A stretch of 64,000 nt of DNA, from assembly GCA_938003835.1 (NCBI GenBank), contig CALKXJ010000012.1, forward strand, positions 124,001-188,000, read 5' to 3'. The translations under genes and the position numbers were made by a program. Shown piece by piece: positions 60,549 through 64,000 of this stretch (within the stretch, counting starts at the first letter, position 1; each line of letters opens with the position of its first letter). Source of the stretch: an uncultured Bryobacteraceae bacterium (GTDB taxonomy: Bacteria; Acidobacteriota; Terriglobia; Bryobacterales; Bryobacteraceae). The notes beneath the pieces were generated by a model. That model searched no databases. It was not told where the DNA came from and was given only the letters and a program-made list of their open reading frames with translations.

Positions 60549-61810
60549 AGATTCTCATCGTCGCGTACGCTTGCGCCCCCGGAGAGGGCTCGGAACCGAG
60601 CGTTGGCTGGAACGTCGCGGCAATCGCCGCCCGCCGGCATCAGGTGTGGGTTCTGCTTGACGGGCACAACCGCGCCTGGGTGGAGCGGGACGCTGAAGCC
60701 GCGCGGAGGCTTGGCGCCGAGCTCGTTTACCTCACCCTTCCGTGGCCCTTCTCTCGCCTTTTCAGCATACGCTGGCGCGGCTATCTTTATTACGCGCTCT
60801 GGCAGGCCGCTGCGTTCTTGAAAGCGCGCCGGCTCCACCGGCGGATCGGCTTCGATCTGATCCACCACGTCACGTACCAGAATTCGTGGGTTCCTGTCTT
60901 GACGGGATGGGTCGGCCCGCCGCTGGTTTGGAACGGTGGCCGCCGCGACGTCGTCCCGCTAAGGCTGGCGCGGTGGCTGGGCTGGCGCGGGGCGCTCGCC
61001 GAAATGGCTCGTGCCGCGGTAATGAGCCTCTTTCGCCTCGTAACGGACTGCGTCGTGGTGCGGCGCGCCGCCGCGATTTTGTCCCTTGCCCCCGCTCGAT
61101 GCTGGCCGGGGATTCGGCGCGTGGAGGCAGTCGCCTGTGGTGGCCTCTCGGAAGAAGAAGTGATGCGGCTGAGCCGGATTCGGCACCGGCGTTCCTCCCC
61201 GTTCCGGATGGCCTCGATTGGCCGGCTGTTCGCTCTGAAGGGGACCGCTTTCGCGCTGAAGGCCTTCGCACGCCTGCGCGCGGAGATTCCCGAGGCCGAG
61301 TACTGGATCATCGGTGAAGGGCCTGAGCGGCGCCGCCTCGAACAGCTCGCGCTGCGTTTGGGATGCGCGGATTCGGTGCGATTTCTCGGCTGGAAACCGC
61401 GCGACCAGTTGTTCGCTCTGCTCGAGGAGATCGACGTGCTCGTCCATCTGAGTCTGCGGGACGCCTTCGGCTATGTCGTGGTGGAGGCGATGGCGGCAGG
61501 ACGCCCGGTAGTCTGCCTGAATCTTGGAGGCCCCGCTGCAATCGTCGGTAGCGAGGGGGGTGCGGTCATTCCCTCGGCAAATCCGGAGCGAATCGTCGAA
61601 CAGCTCGCGGAGACGCTTCGGATCTGGGCCCGCCATGCGGACCTCCGCGAATCGATCGGGCGGCGCGCGCGCACCGTGGCGCTGGAGCGATTTCGATGGT
61701 CGCGCCAGGAGAAAGCGCTCGATCGGATCTACCAGCTCGCAGCCGGATTTGGGGTATCGGGCGAAGACTCACGCCCCCAACGGGCAGTCGCGGAAGCCAC
61801 AGGACACTGA
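60545..61810 (+). CDS. glycosyltransferase family 4 (GT-B)
   Basis: A 421-residue GT4. The N-terminal domain begins LIVAYACAPGEGSEPSVGWNVAA, typical of GT4 with the GEGSE loop. The C-terminal domain has SIGRLFALKGTAFALKAFA (GxxxxxKG) and the E-x7-E motif VHLSLRDAFGYVVVEAMAAGRPVVCLNLGGPAAIV. It adds a sugar to the growing lipid-linked repeat. GTG start overlaps the preceding stop. Confidence 0.9.
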   Translation: MKILIVAYACAPGEGSEPSVGWNVAAIAARRHQVWVLLDGHNRAWVERDAEAARRLGAELVYLTLPWPFSRLFSIRWRGYLYYALWQAAAFLKARRLHRRIGFDLIHHVTYQNSWVPVLTGWVGPPLVWNGGRRDVVPLRLARWLGWRGALAEMARAAVMSLFRLVTDCVVVRRAAAILSLAPARCWPGIRRVEAVACGGLSEEEVMRLSRIRHRRSSPFRMASIGRLFALKGTAFALKAFARLRAEIPEAEYWIIGEGPERRRLEQLALRLGCADSVRFLGWKPRDQLFALLEEIDVLVHLSLRDAFGYVVVEAMAAGRPVVCLNLGGPAAIVGSEGGAVIPSANPERIVEQLAETLRIWARHADLRESIGRRARTVALERFRWSRQEKALDRIYQLAAGFGVSGEDSRPQRAVAEATGH

Positions 61811-61812
61811 CG

Positions 61813-63324
61813 GTGGAACCGCAACGCGGCCTGGCTCGTTTCGAACGGTGGTCGCGACCGGCGGCGACGGGGCCGGTCTGGGTGCTAGCGGGCGCCGCGC
61901 TCACCACGCTCGCGCTTTCGGCTGCGGCCGCATGGAATCCCGCCGCAGCGGCCACCGCCTGCCTGGCTCTCGTGGGACTCAGCCTCGCCTTGCAGCCCGG
62001 GCTGGCGCCGGCGCGCATCGTCTTGATCCTTGTCGGCGCCTTATTGACCGGATATGCTTTCTTCGGACGCGGTTTCGCCTACCTGGGCGTGCCGCCGGTC
62101 TTTGTCGGCGAAATCGTGCTCTTCGCCGTATGCCTCCTGTCGATCCGGACAGGGAGCGCCCGCCGCCGGCTGCACCCGTCGGCACTCATCCTCGTCGCCT
62201 TTCTGGCTTGGTGTGCCGCCGGCACCCTTCCGGGGATCTTCCAGTACGGCCTGGACGCGCTGCGTGACGCCGCCCTCTGGGGATACGCAGCATTCGCCCT
62301 GGCTGTCGCGGTTGCGTTGTGGCGCGTCGGAGACGTTCGCCCGGTTCTTCGTTGGTATTGCGCCCTGCTAACTCCGCTGCTGGTCTGGTTCTTCCTACTG
62401 GGCCTGGCGCGCGCCTCTCAGCCGAACCTGCAATTTCCCGAGGGTCCGGCCGGGGTGCCGCTGGTGATTGTCAAATCCGGGGACGTGGCGGTACACCTGG
62501 CCGGCGTGGCGGCCTTTCTGGCTCTCGGCCTGCACCGATCCCGGCTAGCGAGCCCAGCCCACACCTTGAGGCGCGAGTGGCAACTGTGGCTCCTCTGGGT
62601 TGGCTGTTTCCTTTTCTACGGTTCGCAGAATCGTGGAGGGCTGCTGGGCCTGACCGTCTCGTTGCTGTTCCTGGCCGTCGTGCTGCGCCGGGGTCGATGG
62701 GCCAAAGCGGTCGTCCTTGGGCTGTTGTTGGTCACCGCCTTTGCCGCGATGAACCTGGAGATCGATTTCGGCTATGAGCGAAAGGCCACGCCCCGGCAGA
62801 TCGTGGAAAACCTTCAGAGCGTCGTCGGCTCCGACAACCCTCGCCTGGAGGGCACGCGCCGCTGGCGGCTGGAGTGGTGGCGGAAAATCGTCGGGTACAC
62901 GGTTCACGGACCGTTTTTCTGGTCGGGAAAGGGATTTGGACCGAATCTTGCCGACGAAGACGGCTTTCAGGTGACGCGCGACCGCAGCCTGCGTAGCCCT
63001 CACAACGGGCACCTGACGATTCTGGCGCGCACGGGCGTGCCGGGCTTCGTCCTCTGGACCGCGTTCCTGCTGGCCCACGGATGGGGTCTCGTCCGCCTGG
63101 CGCGCCGTGCAAGGCTCGCCGGTGACGCCCGGACGTCCCATGTGCTCCTGTGGCTGTTCACCTACTGGCTGGCCGCAACGATCAACGGCGCCTCCGACGT
63201 ATATCTGGAAGGACCTCAGGGAGGCATCTGGTTCTGGTGTCTGGTGGGCGCAGGGCAAAGCCTGATGGCGCTTCCCCGGTGCTCAGGTCCCGGCACCGCC
63301 CCGCTCGTCCCTTCCTCTGCATGA
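61813..63324 (+). CDS. O-antigen ligase/polymerase-like membrane protein
   Basis: A 503-residue polytopic protein with about twelve transmembrane segments. The large periplasmic loop (about 310-415) includes FWSGKGFGPNLADEDGF and LRSPHNGHLTILARTGVPG, matching the Wzy_C/O-antigen ligase signature (RxPHNxxLxxLxxxGxxG). It probably polymerises or ligates repeat units. GTG 61813 is chosen because it leads into the first helix; it lies 2 nt after the preceding stop. Its TGA overlaps the next ATG. Confidence 0.85.
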   Translation: MEPQRGLARFERWSRPAATGPVWVLAGAALTTLALSAAAAWNPAAAATACLALVGLSLALQPGLAPARIVLILVGALLTGYAFFGRGFAYLGVPPVFVGEIVLFAVCLLSIRTGSARRRLHPSALILVAFLAWCAAGTLPGIFQYGLDALRDAALWGYAAFALAVAVALWRVGDVRPVLRWYCALLTPLLVWFFLLGLARASQPNLQFPEGPAGVPLVIVKSGDVAVHLAGVAAFLALGLHRSRLASPAHTLRREWQLWLLWVGCFLFYGSQNRGGLLGLTVSLLFLAVVLRRGRWAKAVVLGLLLVTAFAAMNLEIDFGYERKATPRQIVENLQSVVGSDNPRLEGTRRWRLEWWRKIVGYTVHGPFFWSGKGFGPNLADEDGFQVTRDRSLRSPHNGHLTILARTGVPGFVLWTAFLLAHGWGLVRLARRARLAGDARTSHVLLWLFTYWLAATINGASDVYLEGPQGGIWFWCLVGAGQSLMALPRCSGPGTAPLVPSSA

Positions 63325-64000
63325 AAGCGCTTTCCGACCCTTGTAAGCCGGCTTCGGAGTGCCCGGTCACGGCGGCTCGGCAGTTCGAGACCGTGGGGGT
63401 CTGCATTTTGAGCTGGAACACGCGAGCCAGCCTGATGCGCTGCGTCGGAGAGCTCATCCATCACGCCGGCTTCGCGCCGCGCCAGCTCGTCGTCGTGGAC
63501 AACGCCTCGCGCGACAGCTCCCTCCAAGCGCTGCGAGAGCGCTTCCCCGAAGTGCCCGTCATTGCGAACCGGAAGAATCTCGGCTATTCGCGGGGCAACA
63601 ATCTGGGCGCCGCTCACCTGATGGCGAGGGGATTTCGCTGGTTGTTGTTCGTGAATCCGGACGTGTTGCTGGGGCCCACCGCCGTGGCCGCGATGCTCGA
63701 TGTGCTCATCGCCGACCCCACGGTCGGTTGCGTCGGCGGCGTGCCCATCCGCCCCGGCCGCAGCTCGTCCGAGCGGGCTGGGCGCAACCGACCCGCACTG
63801 ATCGACAAGCTCATCTTGTACGGGCCGCTGGCTCAGCTTTGCGGCCGTTGGCTTGAAACCGGACACATCTTGCGCGCCCGTGAGATCCGCGACGGACAGA
63901 GCGTATACGCGATCTACGGGGCGGCCTGTATGTTCCCCGCGGCGGCATTCGCCGCCATAGGCGGCTTTGACGAAGAGTTCTTCCTGTACGAGGAGGAGTT
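63321..64000 (+). CDS. glycosyltransferase family 2, 5' part (runs off the right edge)
   Basis: An open frame from ATG 63321, overlapping the previous TGA, to the window end (about 226 residues seen). GT-A features are VGVCILSWNTRASLMRCVGE, LVVVDNASRDSSLQAL (DNAS), ANRKNLGYSRGNNLGA and LFVNPDVLLGP (DxD-like NPD), then GAACMFPAAAFAAIGGFDEEFF, the rhamnosyltransferase-type GGFDExFF motif. Acts in repeat-unit assembly. Truncated by the window. Confidence 0.9.
   Translation, partial: MKALSDPCKPASECPVTAARQFETVGVCILSWNTRASLMRCVGELIHHAGFAPRQLVVVDNASRDSSLQALRERFPEVPVIANRKNLGYSRGNNLGAAHLMARGFRWLLFVNPDVLLGPTAVAAMLDVLIADPTVGCVGGVPIRPGRSSSERAGRNRPALIDKLILYGPLAQLCGRWLETGHILRAREIRDGQSVYAIYGAACMFPAAAFAAIGGFDEEFFLYEEE

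Overview
The window is GC-rich bacterial DNA, most likely from an acidobacterium near Bryobacterales/Solibacter. The basis is family content, not phylogeny: an Oar-type TonB-dependent receptor with a carboxypeptidase-regulatory-like N-terminus, an acidobacterial-type VWFA protein, a CRTAC1/ASPIC-UnbV protein next to a TPR protein, several DUF1080 (3-keto-disaccharide hydrolase-like) proteins, Tat-exported Gfo/Idh/MocA oxidoreductases, HslVU and a futalosine-pathway gene (mqnD). No tRNA, rRNA, insertion sequence, integrase or CRISPR array was recognised. Genes are tightly packed with many 1-8 nt overlaps, and no gap exceeds 300 bases.

Layout. 1-8.2 kb: the end of an unknown gene, mqnD, a HEAT-repeat protein, ThuA-like and SDR enzymes (minus strand), then an ECF sigma / small membrane protein / Spy-like periplasmic protein module coupled to an AIR-synthase-like protein, and a galactonate-dehydratase-like enzyme. 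8.4-14.6 kb: TPR and CRTAC1 proteins (minus) divergent from the TonB-dependent receptor. 14.8-18.2 kb (minus): GT9, a TlpA-like lipoprotein, an HExxH protein whose start looks frameshifted, and a PpiC/SurA-like chaperone with a duplicated N-terminal domain. 18.2-25.8 kb: a sugar region with three Gfo/Idh/MocA proteins, a tandem-DUF1080 protein, and a DegT aminotransferase / oxidoreductase / NagB-like operon. 25.8-42.2 kb: mainly housekeeping genes (recA, VWFA, rluD, galU, a GT39-like protein, a RimI-like acetyltransferase, a DUF1080 protein, a DinG-like helicase, queD, ferredoxin, ilvD, hslVU, an FN3 lipoprotein, an FAH-family protein, transaldolase).

43.2-45.2 kb is the most unusual stretch: a short His/Cys protein, a degenerate IscU/NifU-like protein with a Cys-rich N-terminus, an AT-richer DsrE-like protein with two adjacent Cys pairs, and an unrecognised Cys-rich protein, all on the plus strand. 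I infer a sulfur- or metal-handling cassette. 45.4-54.9 kb: a LytTR response regulator divergent from an inositol-phosphate synthase, an extended SDR, a Ycf48-like protein, a very large metallopeptidase / beta-propeller / outer-membrane-barrel protein, an APC permease and small proteins.

55.4-64.0 kb is an exopolysaccharide cluster that runs off the right edge: a YdcF-like protein, a Wza-type export protein fused in frame to a ribbon-helix-helix-like DNA-binding domain, a Wzc/CapB-type tyrosine kinase, an FkbM methyltransferase, GT4, an O-antigen-ligase-like protein and GT2. The cluster starts at a strong sigma-70-type promoter whose -10 region lies inside a near-perfect 22-bp palindrome. Together with the fused DNA-binding domain this suggests autoregulation of the export operon. 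Several genes in the window also have a -10-like hexamer only 6-10 nt before the start codon, which points to leaderless transcripts.
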